Source: Pyrenopolyporus hunteri (taxonomy: Eukaryota; Ascomycota; Sordariomycetes; Xylariales; Hypoxylaceae). Taken from it: a stretch of DNA of 64,000 bases. The stretch lies in assembly GCA_902806595.1 (NCBI GenBank), contig CADCXC010000009.1, positions 1,364,001 to 1,428,000 of the forward strand, in the 5' to 3' direction. A program made the position numbers and the translations under genes. Shown here piece after piece: positions 47,845 to 59,548 of this stretch (its first letter is position 1; each line of letters begins with the position of its first letter). The notes beneath the pieces were generated by a model that saw only the letters and a program-made list of their open reading frames with translations, was not told the DNA's origin and made no database searches.

Positions 47845-48602
47845 GTAGGTACCTAAGCACGTAAATGGATACCTATGTTGACGAAATAGTCAAAATTGGA
47901 CTTGTGGCTGAGTTCTCAAGTCGTCCTCTCATTGGCAACAAGGAAAAGGACTTAGATGATCCCCTTGCCACAACGACTTGGAGGTTGCATTTGTCGACCA
48001 GATTCTCCTCAAATAGGTCCGTTAACGAGAAACAAAGAGAACATTTCTAGAATCCTTCTATGCAGGAGAATTCCATCATCCACGCCCATGTATGAAGTAA
48101 AGAATTAACGATCTCGATAGACTGGCTGATCGATAATACCATGCTGGACAATGCTAGAGGATAACGCAGGCATCTCCTAGGCGTAACGATATGATCTCTG
48201 AGGATAATATATTAAATCAGCAGAATGTCCTTCCTGCAAGATATTACCTAGAACTTATGTAAGAATGAATTGTCAGCTTCGGATTGTCCGCGGCTCTAGA
48301 TTATTATTACTAGAGGCATTCGTGACCTTCAACATCTTTCACTTGATGTAACTCTTACTTTATGTTGAAGGATCCTAACGCGTGCAAGAAAATATTTCAA
48401 CTGGGGCTATTCGTCGATTCCAACGATTCATCTGAAAGTGGCATCTCGTGATTATAAGCAAACCGGATCAACTGGCTGCACACACCCGGCCCTCTCTGTT
48501 AGGTCATCTCCGTGGACGAGCAAACATCTGCTTTGCTAGGTAGCGATGTAGGATCTAGGACGCAGGGGGGGATTCGGTAGTTCGGTAGTTTGCACAAGTA
48601 AA

Positions 48603-48621
48603 TACCTAGGTAAGTAGGTAG
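48603..48621. repeat. TACCTAGGTA repeat
   Basis: ACCTAGGTAAGTAGGTAG, a dispersed palindromic repeat copy in the desert. Confidence 0.6.
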
Positions 48622-48647
48622 ACACGATGGACGGTTTCGTATCGGTT

Positions 48648-48669
48648 AAATTGTATGGGGATACAATTT
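48648..48669. other. Small perfect hairpin
   Basis: AAATTGTAT and its inverted copy ATACAATTT around a GGGG loop: 9-bp stem, 4-nt loop. Intergenic; no function can be assigned. Confidence 0.6.
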
Positions 48670-49100
48670 CGATACTCTCGTTAAAATGTAGCATGCATGT
48701 TGAGACTCGAATATTTGAAGCCGTAAATAAGAGTTATCGAAATATGTAGAGAACCCGGCAACTATGACTTATAAAACGCCAGGAATGGGCGGATACCCGT
48801 AGGTTTCGGGAGATCCGAAATTTATGGCATTCCGGCGGCGACCAGCGATGGCGCAGCGGTGACACGGAGAGACTCGTCGCAATTAGAGAGTGACGGAACA
48901 TTGCTACCTAGTTCTTTGGCAACACACCGCGCGACGTATCACCAGTCGTCGAGTTACCCATGGTAATATCCGTCATGAGAGCACTGGAGGTGTGGAAAGT
49001 GGAAAGTCATGATGCTGGTTAGACAGAATTCCGATATTCGGCAACTGCCGTTTCAATAAGCACGAAAACTTAATATGTGGTACATTATTAAGGCAGCTTA

Positions 49101-49130
49101 TATACCTAGGTAGGTAGGTACGGTAGGTAC
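49101..49130. repeat. TAGGTAGGTA repeat cluster
   Basis: A CCTAGG core followed by GTAGGTAGGTA units. Confidence 0.6.
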
Positions 49131-49222
49131 ACATGTATATATATTTGCAAACCGTGCTTGTATATACGGCCGTGAGTCGAATGCGCATGTGACTTGGCCG
49201 GAGCATTTTCTTTTCCTTACCT

Positions 49223-49243
49223 GGTACCTAGGTACCTACCACC
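49223..49243. repeat. Perfect GGTACCTAGGTACC palindrome
   Basis: A 14-bp perfect palindrome (49223-49236) extended by a CTACC unit. Confidence 0.75.
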
Positions 49244-50016
49244 TATCTATATGTAGTATCTGTGCCGCGGGATGAGTACCTACATACCTATTTTAGGTAC
49301 CTACCACTCAAGAGGCATACATCCATGCGGGCCAATCGTGGGTGTAAATAGCGAAGGTACCTAGATATAATACTACCATTACATGTAAGCATTGCCCTGT
49401 TTCTAACCTGAGAACTTTATTGGTAAGGACTTGGCCAGAACGTAGGGCTACCTCAGGTGCCAGGTGGTTAGGTATACATACAATGGTACCTTGCCGCTCA
49501 TTAGAGCTGAAGGAAGCTGCGCTAACGTTAAGATAGGAAGTTAGTTGCATTAATTCTGGCGTGACAAGCACCGGGAGGATTTAAGCTGTGCGACCTTCGC
49601 GTAGTACTTGCTTCCTCGATTGCTATTGTCCAGAAGCGAAATCCATACATGTATGTACATACTCCTTCCCTTCATCTACCACGTGGACAGTGGGTTTGGT
49701 TGGTCTCGGCCTTACCTCTGCGATTATGTACGTACAACTGAGCTGTCAAAGATTGGGTGGCAATCCCCTTTTTTCTCGTTTCGAATGGGAACAATGGAAG
49801 CAAGAAGGGGAAGCGGTTACATGCGGACGTAAGTCCGATATCATGTTTATTACGTCCGATGTCATGTCAAAGGATGAAGATATCGCGGTCCGATAGCACA
49901 ACTTGAAGAACCTGCGAATGCCCTAATCTTCCGGCCATTTTAATCTAGCTAGACGCCCTTTCGGCTACGATTCGGTTCCGAACATATCCCACGCGCCATA
50001 CGTGAGTCGAAGCTCC

Positions 50017-50038
50017 CTACCTAGGTACTTGCCTAGGT
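50017..50038. repeat. CCTAGGTA repeat pair
   Basis: Two CCTAGGT cores in 22 bp. Confidence 0.6.
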
Positions 50039-50271
50039 CGAGGTTAAGCGTTATATTATGCAGGTGAAAATGTCCTAGTTTAGATGATAGCTTAGACGAC
50101 TTGATTAAAAGGGCTGCCGGGATCCGTACGTGTGTGGAGTTAGGCTCTATTCGAGCGAAATACGCCGTACAACGATGAATACATCGTACGCTGTGTAACT
50201 GGAAGTTGGTATTACGAACTGCCCGGGCGTCTTACGGTGAGATCCCAATGAATCAGCCGAGTCGCACTCGT

Positions 50272-50342
50272 GAAGAGAAAAAAAAAAGAAAGAAAAAAAA
50301 ATAAGAAAACAGCGTCAAAAAAAGAAAGAAAAAGAAAAGTAA
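50272..50342. repeat. A-rich low-complexity tract
   Basis: Runs of A with G interruptions over about 70 bp. Confidence 0.75.
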
Positions 50343-50518
50343 CAAAACTTTGTCACTAAACGGCATCCCCGAAATTCGCAAGCGAGAAAGCTACCCTCGT
50401 ATGTACCTAGGTATAGATGTAACAAGCCTGGAAAAAAAACTGCTGATAAATCTCAAGACCCCAATGGTCAAAAACAGAAATGAAAGAAATAAAATGAAGT
50501 GAAAGCTAGAATGGATTA

Positions 50519-50548
50519 CCCCGAGGCTTTCCCCAGGGGGCCTCGGGG
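50519..50548. other. GC-rich hairpin
   Basis: CCCCGAGGC and its inverted copy GCCTCGGGG, separated by 12 nt that themselves contain CCCC-a-GGGG. A stable stem is expected; the role is unknown. Confidence 0.55.
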
Positions 50549-52073
50549 GAATGGCTGGGGTCCCTAGTTCTCCCCAAATTCTATTCGGCCCGTAGTGGAG
50601 CTGCGTTAATGGAGAGGAGGGAAGAGGGCGTCACCGCTAGCTTTTTCCGTGTAGGCCACTGACATCATCCCACAATCATGTGCGGGTAAGTGCCGGAGGT
50701 CGTCGTACTGTTGTATCGTGTTATCGGTGTTATCTGCAACTTGAGACATCCGCGTATTTTCCCTTTTCCCCAATATCCAAACTTTTCCGTCCGCGTCGTC
50801 AATTTTGACTGAGACAAGGAATTCGACAGTGAGATGAATGCCATTGATATAATCGAAACCTTCACACCCACGCGTGCACAGGGGCCTTTTTTTTAAACCT
50901 TACCCCAGAATTCTGGAGATATGGTTGCATCTGGAGATGGAATTAGCCTCCTTGCGTCCAACGGCTGCAGAATACCAGTCTACCCAGTCGACCTCAGTGT
51001 TCTAGCTAGCTTCGTAGCCCGCCGATCGCTAACCTGGATCAGACAGGCTTCGATTATTCGCGGAGAGAAATGATTAACTCGAATCCTGCAATGCTGTTGG
51101 CCCATGGTAAAACCTAAGACACCTGCAACTCGTACACCCCTTCTCCCCCCGACTGAAAATTCCAGCAGCCAATAGGCGCTGTCGCTCCACGTCCCTCTCC
51201 CCATGGATTGGCTAGTTACCCGCATATGGCACGACAGCGAGTGCTAGCACGCGTGTGACCTCCAGAATTTTGTGGACGAGTCCCGCTGCGTTGGGAAAAC
51301 CGCTGCCACCAATGTTTGGAATTCATACGAGCTCGGGCAATGTAGCAGTTGCAGGAAAATCTAACGAGATCCGAGCAAGGGTGAAATGTCGCCTGCGGTG
51401 CTTGCTTGCTTTGCTTGCCTGCTCACCTTTCCTTTCTCAGCCGACATTCCTTGATTCGTTCCCCGTCCCGTGATGGGGCCTAGTCGGGCCTGTGTTCAGG
51501 TAGTAAGTTTGGTACCTAGCTTAGCTGGGAGCTACCTGGACGAACTCGGGCAGACTCGAATGGGTCTTACGCCGATTACCTCGAAACGTCAATTCACCGT
51601 GAGCCGAGGCCAGGTGGGCCTACAACAATCCGAGGGATCAATCATGGACAAATCTGGGGATCCGCACGTTAGAACCGCCTATTCACGTTTCCCGGGGCTG
51701 TAACGTACCCCCGGACGGGGACGCCACATAGAAGCTTAGAGCTGGTCCAGTGACCAACGTGCTTTGTTGCCAGATCAAAGGACTAGGTTGGGATCCTAGC
51801 GGCCCATGTACATACCTGCATACACATACATACATGCATACATGGGATTGCACATACCTTGTAGTAGCAGGAAACTTTCCTCCCGCTCGAGTCCTTGGCC
51901 ACACACCCCAGCAAGTCACTCTCCTTTTGCATATAATAATGGATTGACCCTCTTCTTGCAACGTCCCGGTCCTACCTCTTTGCTGTTGCTTCCATTGCTC
52001 CTCATCTCCGCACCAAACACCTGGTAGCAATATCTGTGTGTCGCTAATAGACCACGCGGGGTCTTAGACAAAT

Positions 52074-53865
52074 ATGAAGAAGTACGGGAATATTTACCTC
52101 ATCGCGGCCACGTCCGTCATAGGTGAGTTGACTTACACTTGATGATGCTGCTGCTTCTACTCGTAGCATCTTCCCTATTGCCGCGAAATGCTAACACGTT
52201 AGCTAGGTGGCGCGCTCTTCGGCTTTGATATTTCGTCTATGAGTGCTATCATCTCGACAGCACCCTACAAATGCCAATTTAACCAGCAAGTTAGTTAGCC
52301 CGAGGACGGAAACCTCTCTTTAGTTTAATGCTCAACTGATTATCGCAGGGCAACAAACCTGGAACCGACGAATGCCAGGGTCCAGATGCTGTTGTGCAAG
52401 GCGGAATTACCGCCGCTATGCCCGGTGGTTCATGGTTGGGCGCTCTCATCTCGGGTGTCATCACTGATATGTTCGGTCGAAAGACATCAATTCAGATCGG
52501 CGCTGTCATCTGGTACGGTCTCCGCGATATAACTCTAGCTTGAATATGGGGTTAACGTTTGTATCTCACAGGATCGTCGGCTCCGTCATCATTTGCGCTT
52601 CTCAGAACATCCCGATGTTGATTGTCGGTCGTATCATCAACGGTATTAGCGTGGGTATCTGCTCTGCTCAGGTTCCGGTTTACATTTCCGAGCTGTCGCC
52701 ACCGTCTAAAAGAGGTCGGTTTATCGGTATGCAACAATGGGCCATCACCTGGGGTATTGCGATCATGTTCTTCCTTTGTTACGGTTCCAGCTTCATCGAT
52801 GGAGACGCGGCTTTCCGTCTACCATGGGGTCTCCAGATGATCCCCGCCGTTTTACTCTTCTTCGGCTTGGTGGTTCTTCCCGAGTCGCCTCGTTGGTTAG
52901 CGAAGCACGACCGTTGGGAGGAAGCTAAGGAGGTGCTTGTCCTGGTTCACGGCAAAGGCGACCCTAACTCTCAGCTGGTCGCGAAAGAGATGGCAGAAAT
53001 TAAGGAAGCGGTCGATTTCGAGCGCGCCAACGCTGACGTGTCCTACATTGAGCTTGTCCGTCCCAAGATGATTAACCGGACTCACATCGGCATCTTCACT
53101 CAAATCTGGTCCCAGCTTACGGGAATGAACGTCATGATGTATTACATCTCTTATATCTTCACCATGACAGGTTCCGGCGACGACGTGCTACTACCCAGCG
53201 GTATCCAATTCATCATCAACGTCGTCATGACTGTTCCGGCCCTGATCTGGCTCGACAGGTGGGGTCGCCGTCCCACCATGCTTGTCGGTGCGTTCTTCAT
53301 GTGCCTCTGGCTTTGTATCAACGCCGGCCTATTCGCCGTCTATTCGCACCCACCTGCCCCCGGTCAGTTCGACACCGCCGCAATCTCCATGGTGGTTAGT
53401 GGGCCGCCGGCCAAGGCTATCATTGCTAGCACCTATCTGTTCGTCGCGTCCTACGCGCCGTCTTGGGGACCCGCTTCCTGGACTTACCCGGCCGAACTCT
53501 ACCCGCTACGCGTGCGTGGTAAGGCCGTCGCCCTTGCTACATCTGCCAACTGGGCCTTTAACTTTGCCCTCGCATACTTTGTCCCGCCGTCGTTCGCCAA
53601 CATTACATGGAAGACGTACGTTCTGTTTGCCGTGTTCTGTTTCGCTATGTTCTGGCACGTGTTCTTCCTGTTCCCCGAGACCGCCAACAAGACCCTTGAG
53701 GAGGTCGCCGACATCTTCGAGAACAACGGCCCCGGCAGTATCAAGAACATTGGTACCCCAGCCTGGAAGACGCACAACGACCGATCTATCATCAAGATTG
53801 AACGCAACATGGCTAGTTCAGAGGAGAAGATCGGCATTGAGCACACTACGGAGTCTAAAGTCTAG
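52074..53865 (+). CDS. MFS sugar transporter (hexose/pentose type)
   Basis: Predicted 12-TM sugar:proton symporter of the plasma membrane; the sugar is not determinable. Four exons, 52074-52122, 52207-52289, 52349-52512 and 52572-53865, give 529 aa. Family signatures are present: GALFGFDISSMSA in TM1, DMFGRKTS and LDRWGRRP loop motifs, VPVYISELSPPSKRG after TM4, PESPRWLAKHDRWEEA, QLTGMNVMMYYI in TM7 with the Gln/Asn residues that line sugar sites, YPAELYPLRVRGKAVA, and FPETANKTLEEV at the end of TM12. The order and spacing are those of fungal hexose/xylose transporters. All junctions use GT-AG and keep frame. It lies about 5.7 kb before an alpha-glucosidase gene on the same strand, so hydrolysis and uptake of glucosides could be linked, but one gene intervenes. 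Confidence 0.95.
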
Positions 53866-54054
53866 AGGGGGTCGAGACGAGTTCCCTTGTGACGGCGCAT
53901 TGGCTACGTGGCTGGGGTAGGCGGATAGGCGGGTAGGCGGGTAGGCGCTAGGTGTCAAAAGGACATCGTAATGAATCCTGAGTTTACGGGATGGTAACGC
54001 AGAGTTGTTGGATTCTTCATGGAGCGTGTTTGATAGGTTATCCCTGGACGTATA

Positions 54055-54087
54055 TTTGATTCCACGGGAAATTTGATTCCACGGGAA
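54055..54087. repeat. Tandem duplication TTTGATTCCACGGGAA
   Basis: Two identical 16-bp copies separated by one A (54055-54070 and 54072-54087). Confidence 0.8.
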
Positions 54088-54555
54088 TTATGTTGAACAT
54101 CGAGCGGATGAGTAGCTGCCAGTATTATACCCAAAATGACTGCAAAGCATTATCGAAACTGAGTCGGCCCAATTTACTTTTATTTGTATGTATTATAAAA
54201 TTTGACTCTTAAGTTCTCATACCATTAGCGAAGGATGCACTATACACAAATACGCCAAGTCACTACCTAGCGCTGGTAGAGTCCGTACAATTATGGATAA
54301 GAACCGCTCGTCGAGAGGCGATCAGCGATTCCCATGATCCTTCGAATAGGGCTATCTTTAAATTATAGCTACCTCTTATACAGCCCAAATCTTAAGATAG
54401 AGTGATAGTCGTAACTTGCCTAAGGGATCTGAATGGTAAACGGAACGCGACTTCTCGGGACCGAATTGTTTACGCGTACCGACTGAAAAGGACGAAGCCG
54501 TTTCACTGAGAGGTGGCAGCCCTTGCATAAATTAAGCCTCGACATATGAATATCC

Positions 54556-54585
54556 AGGTACCTACCTAAGTACCTAACCTAACTC
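54556..54585. repeat. TACCTAAGTACCTAA repeat cluster
   Basis: A variant of the dispersed TACCTAGGTA family. Confidence 0.6.
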
Positions 54586-55103
54586 GAGTTGCGCCGTAAC
54601 CCCAGGACCTTAGTGTTGGAGAATGTAACTGCTGGGGGGGGGTGATCCTGGAGGGTGTGCTGGAAAGCAACAACTGTATATGCATGAATCGAGGCTTTGA
54701 ATTTAGGGAAACTGCTGACGTCTCCTTCCATGGTGGCATTTTACTATGCCCGTTTAACTGCCGCTGGAACCCCCGCTTTACAAAAGAATATGCATCTAAG
54801 CAGGATACTTGGCGCAACAGGGGAATTGGGGGTGGAAGGGGGGGGGGGGGTTTATTACTTTTGGAGGGCGTAGCGACACAACCGACGCAACGCATTACTA
54901 TGTTAGTCCCCCGAATCAGCCTCGCCCCGTAGCCTGATCATTCCCAATCTCTCCCATCCCGCCCTCCATGACCCTTCTCTGACAACCCATCGGCGTATTT
55001 ATCGTAGTTCAGATGACTTATAGTGCTTGACACATTGCGACCTTCCCAATCACCGCAATTGCTGCCGAGTCTGCAGTGATCTTCCGCCGCCAATTGACAT
55101 TCG

Positions 55104-57823
55104 ATGGATCAGCCGGCGGCAAAGAAGAGAAGGCTGGCTCCCAAGATTGAGGCTCAAGCCAGCCCTCCGCATCCGCCCCCATTCCCACACGAATCCGTAA
55201 GTATAATTCAATTGATGCGGCCATCGATTCCTCGACTCATATCAATAGATTCAGCCCGCACAGAATTACCAGGTCCAGGAACCCCCGCCGCCGCCCCCAG
55301 AAAGACACGAGTTTGAGACCTTTGCGAGACACCTGCAAGATGCTGCTATGCTTATATACCGCCAAACACAAAAATCGCCATATACCAGAGCCTCCGTCCT
55401 CCTTATAAGTTGGGAAGATGACAATTCCTTCGAACACGAGCTTGCCGCCCTCGACCAAGTCCTCCGTGATCGATATAATTACCGCACCGAACGATTCGAG
55501 ATACCCTCGGTTCCCAATCCCAGCGTCAAGCTCGGCGTTCGTATGACATCGTTTCTCGAAAGCGCGGCTCCCGATCATCTGTTAATAATATACTACGCTG
55601 GATTCGGCTACGTTGGTGTGGATAATCAACTCTACTGGGCAAGGTAGGTCACTTCTTGCTAGCGTGGAAGGTGTTCTAACAATCTCCTTCAGCCCCTCGA
55701 GGAAAGACTACAAATTGAGGTGGAGCGGGGTTCGCTGTCTCCTGGAGGAGGTTCAGTCCGATTTGCTTCTACTTCTCGATACTTGTGCCGTCAAAGAACA
55801 GCCAACCTTGGCCGATGGTAGCGTTAAGCAGGTTATTGCGGCAAACAGTCCCGAGCATTACTCCCAAGAACGGAATTTACGGTCCTTTACATCTCATGTC
55901 ACAGAAGCGTTGATGAAACTCGGTGGCGGGAGGCCTTTTACCGCTGAGCAGTTATATCACGAGGTTGCCTTTCAAAAACAGCAAGAGCTGATACAGGCGT
56001 CCGGACTTACCAACGGGGCTAGCAAAAGTGCACCTCTCACCGAAAAGTTACCGGTTCTATACGGCGTAAGCTCCGTCGAAAGTCGAGCTATCTCCATATC
56101 TCCCCTCCCCCCGCCAACTGAGTTACAATTACGGTCTCCGCGGGCAGGAATTGACGGAGACGCCCAACTACTGAGGGCGTCACGGGAAGATCCCGTCATC
56201 AGTCCAAGCGCGGTCGCGGATTTAACGTTCGACGAGCCGAGGGTTTTGGTATGTACGACGTTTGTTGGTGAAGCCAGCCCTGACATGTCTTCTTTTAATC
56301 ACTGGCTCCATAATGCGCCCGCCAACGCCTCGAGAATCACTGTCGAGGGCATGTTCCTTGGACCCCCTACAATGCTGCTCATATCGATGCCTGTTCCCAT
56401 CTGGAATGTTGTGCAGCACGATAAAGTCTGCTGCTTCTTAGGATATGTGAACTCTCATAATATGACACACCTTTACAATCGACTAGTGGGTTCCGTATCT
56501 GTCAACAAGGCCTCGGCAAAGGATGTGGAGGATGGTCGGATGCTTCTCGAAGCTCGAGAGGTGGCTGCGAGTACGCCGGTTGTCCGCCGGCACGAGCTCC
56601 CTAACCACGCCCAGTTACGGCCCGAGACACCGGTTCGTCCGGATAGCATGGGAAGGCTTGATCCTATGACGTTGCCTCAATCCTCTACTACCCCTAATAT
56701 GACATATGCCAGCTCGAGGCCTGGCACCGCCATACCTAACAAGATTGAAGTAGAGGATTCTGCTGAGATGCAAGAAGCTGCTGAGCAGCTAAAAGCCCTG
56801 AGCCACGTTCGGCACCTGAGCAGCGATAACATCCCCGTACACGCACAGGGGACGCCTGCGGAGAATTCGCCGGTTCCCCGGCACGACGATGTTTCGTCTC
56901 GCGAAATTAATGAACCTGGCGCGGACGAGACAAAGTATAACCCCGAATATACCCCTCCATCATCCCGGCCTAAACAGCAACGCCGGTCACTCCAGAAGCA
57001 AACACCGAAACAGGAAACTCGCTGTAACCATTGTAGCCATGCCCCCTTTAAGGATTATTCGTCATTACGCAAACATATTGCCGCCGCTCACACTCGACCC
57101 TTCCCATGTGCCTTTGCTTTCGCCGGTTGTAGTAGCACGTTCGGGTCCAAAAACGAATGGAAGAGACACATCGCCTCGCAACACCTGTGTCTACAATATT
57201 ACCGGTGTTCGTCTTGTCCGCAGAGCACGGTCGAAGGCAAGTGGAACGAATTCAATCGCAAGGATCTCTTCACGCAGCATCTTCGCCGCATGCATGCCCC
57301 TTTTGCCATCAAGAAAGCCATTGCGAAGGGAGATAGTAAATTGCAGCTAGATTGGGAAACTCATGTGAAAGAAATGCAACAATCTTGCCTTGTAACGCGG
57401 AGACAGCCTCCTCAGAGGTCGTCTTGTCCCAAGCCGGATTGTGCGAGCCTTTTTGAAGGGCCTACCTCCTGGGATGAGTGGACCGAACACGTTGGTAGGC
57501 ATATGGAGAAGGGCGAAGCGGGCCGGCTCGGCGTCGATCATTTATTAGCGAAGTGGGCCTTGGAAGAAGGTATCATTGAGCGCCGAGAGGATGGTGAATA
57601 CCGACTCTGCAGTGGACCCAACAGCAATGCCGAGCGAGAGTCCGCCGGCAACAACGCCGAATACCAGTCGGACGGAAACAAGCGAGAGAGGGATAGAGAA
57701 AGAGACAGAGACAGAGACAGAGATAGGGACGGGAACGTGGATCGAGACCAGGATCGGGACAACGAAGACCGCACCATAGTAGCTGCGAGTACCGTGGTGG
57801 ATAAGATGGACGTGGACAAATAA
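55104..57823 (+). CDS. Caspase-like domain plus C2H2 zinc-finger protein
   Basis: Predicted nuclear or regulatory protein. Three exons, 55104-55196, 55264-55643 and 55693-57823, give 867 aa. The N-terminus has a basic KKRR NLS-like patch. Residues about 75-195 look like a peptidase C14 (caspase-like) core: VLLISWEDD, a strand LLIIYYAGFG, and LLLLLDTCAV. The C14 His position (YYxGHG) is Phe145, whereas the DxC Cys189 remains. Residues about 600-720 carry fungal C2H2 fingers (CNHC..HIAAAH, CAFAFAGC..HIASQH, CSSC..HLRRMH, CPKPDC..HVGRH). The C-terminus has an Arg/Asp repeat (RDRDRDRD) encoded by an AGAGAC microsatellite. Related fungal proteins pair degenerate caspase-like modules with zinc fingers, but their role is unknown to me. 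Confidence 0.8.
57690..57765. repeat. Coding AGAGAC-type hexanucleotide repeat
   Basis: Encodes the alternating Arg-Asp tail of the zinc-finger protein. It is likely length-variable between strains. Confidence 0.75.
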
Positions 57824-59354
57824 CGCCAAGCTATATATTACGAGTATATACGGAGAATGCTACCCGAAGCGATATATTCGGAGGGAACATCTCATAGGAG
57901 GGCATTAAGGGATCGGACGAAGACGACACGCCTCACGAAGCCTCGCTGGGGAGGCTGGCTTACGAATTTCCTATTATCATTCACCAGATGTATCCCAGCT
58001 AGATGACGCGGCACGACTACCTGACGTTTCCATTTTGTTCAGCGCAGACAGGAACGACTGTACGACTATATACCACTTTCGAGCATGTTATCGCGAATGT
58101 CCATCGGGTCGGTTATCTGAGATAGAAATTCAGACGGGAGAGGGGACCGGGGGGCCTGCATAATTTGGTTCGGTATGTTACTTAGATCACCTCGAGACTT
58201 GCGCAGTTTTATGTTATATCTGGTGATCCTGTTATTGGCCCCGAAGTGACTTGGGACACGGCTTAAATAAAACAGACATTCATACTCGCTCTTAAAACGT
58301 CGTTGTGGAATGCTTCTTTCTATCTCGACCTGGGCTAATAATTACTACCGTTGCTATCTCAGCCTCATTACGAAAAGAGCTAGTTTGGATATGTTAACAA
58401 ACAGCAAGACGACTAGTCTTTCAATGCTAAGCCAGGCCACCGCTAGTTTTCCAGAAGCGAAGCCTTACCCTTTCCCGCTTCGAATGCTTACCTCGGGTGA
58501 CTCGGCGAAATTACAATGCTGACCGGGTTTACTTCCTCTACTCGCGCCCGACAGTCTTGGGGAGACGAGCCAACTTCGGTGTGTTCCCCACATCTCCAGC
58601 TCAAACAGAGGACAGTAAACAAACTTACGACATGGGGTTTATGGGGCTGGCCGAGCCCAAGTCGCGCTATTACTGGTTGGGGAAGTAGTCCGCGGCGGAG
58701 TCCCATGCGGGGAATCTATAGAAGCCCATGCGGAGACGAGAAATTATTATGGGGGCGAAGCTACTTAATTCGATCTCGCGTGCCATCAGTCGACCCCAGC
58801 AGCTGTCCAGCTACCTACTCTTCCACCAAAAAGGTCCGGGGAAGCTCCGTAAAGGCGCCGCTAATCAGAAAGTAGAAGACGAGGCTCCCCGACTTTTCCT
58901 CCCTGCGCCGGCTTACTGGGTATGTACTTACATACCTGGGTAATTAACTACCTTTATGCGTAGGTGCTGTAGACGCTCTTGCGTCAAATAAAATAAAGAT
59001 ATACCGAACGAGCGACTTGGCCTGCCTTGGACAACATGGCGACCGAGGGAACGCCGACGCCAGATACCGACGCTTTACGCTATTAATTCCCATGACGTTC
59101 TTCCTATATACCTAGGTAGGTACGTATACTTACCTCGCGCAGCCCTATACCGCTAGGCTGGGCTCGTCCCTGTTCGGAACCGCAATGGCAAGGAAAATCA
59201 TAACGCGGTAGCAATGGTTCGGGGCGGAGTAGCACTGGGGAATGTTATTGGGGTTGGCATATGCGGGGGCGGAGTTTAATTCATCGCGATACCACGCTGC
59301 TTGCTCCGTCGTGGGTCGACCTCCAACAGGGGGAAGTAAAAGCAAAATAATGTA
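57824..59354. other. Intergenic upstream of alpha-glucosidase
   Basis: Short frames at about 58310-58943 show no family features. There is a repeat copy at 59107-59123. The distal part is the presumed glucosidase promoter. Confidence 0.55.
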
Positions 59355-59363
59355 GTATATAAA
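59355..59363 (+). promoter_or_regulatory. TATA box candidate (TATATAAAG)
   Basis: TATATAAAG lies about 190 bp before the favoured ATG of the alpha-glucosidase and about 24 bp before an earlier in-frame ATG (59387). A CCCCGG adjacent to it fits the CreA (SYGGRG) consensus on the opposite strand, as expected for a catabolite-repressed enzyme; this is inference. Confidence 0.5.
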
Positions 59364-59548
59364 GCCCCCGGGTCACGCCGCGTCACATGGGGGAAGAGAA
59401 AAGAAGCGTGGAACCGTTGAGTCGGGTCGCGCTGCTTCCACGTGGAGAGATTGTCGTTCGAGACACGAGCCCTTTTTCCTCCTACGCGTGGAATTTCGCG
59501 ACGTGTGTGACGCTCCCGGATACCTTGTGTCGCACATTGGTTCTCAAC

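Larger units (their letters stand above)
46391..52073. other. Gene desert with MITE and dispersed repeats
   Basis: 5.7 kb with no supported coding gene, the longest such stretch in the window. It contains the 273-bp inverted-repeat element, many TACCTAGGTA repeats, two small hairpins and an A-rich tract. The final part is the presumed promoter of the sugar transporter. Confidence 0.6.
53866..55103. other. Intergenic
   Basis: A GGCGGGTAG microsatellite follows the transporter stop (about 53920-53948), then a 17-bp tandem duplication and a repeat cluster at 54556-54585. No gene is seen. Confidence 0.55.

Noticed and set aside
58310..58943. Overlapping plus-strand frames upstream of the alpha-glucosidase.
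   Set aside because: No homology-like features and mutually overlapping; consistent with non-coding DNA.
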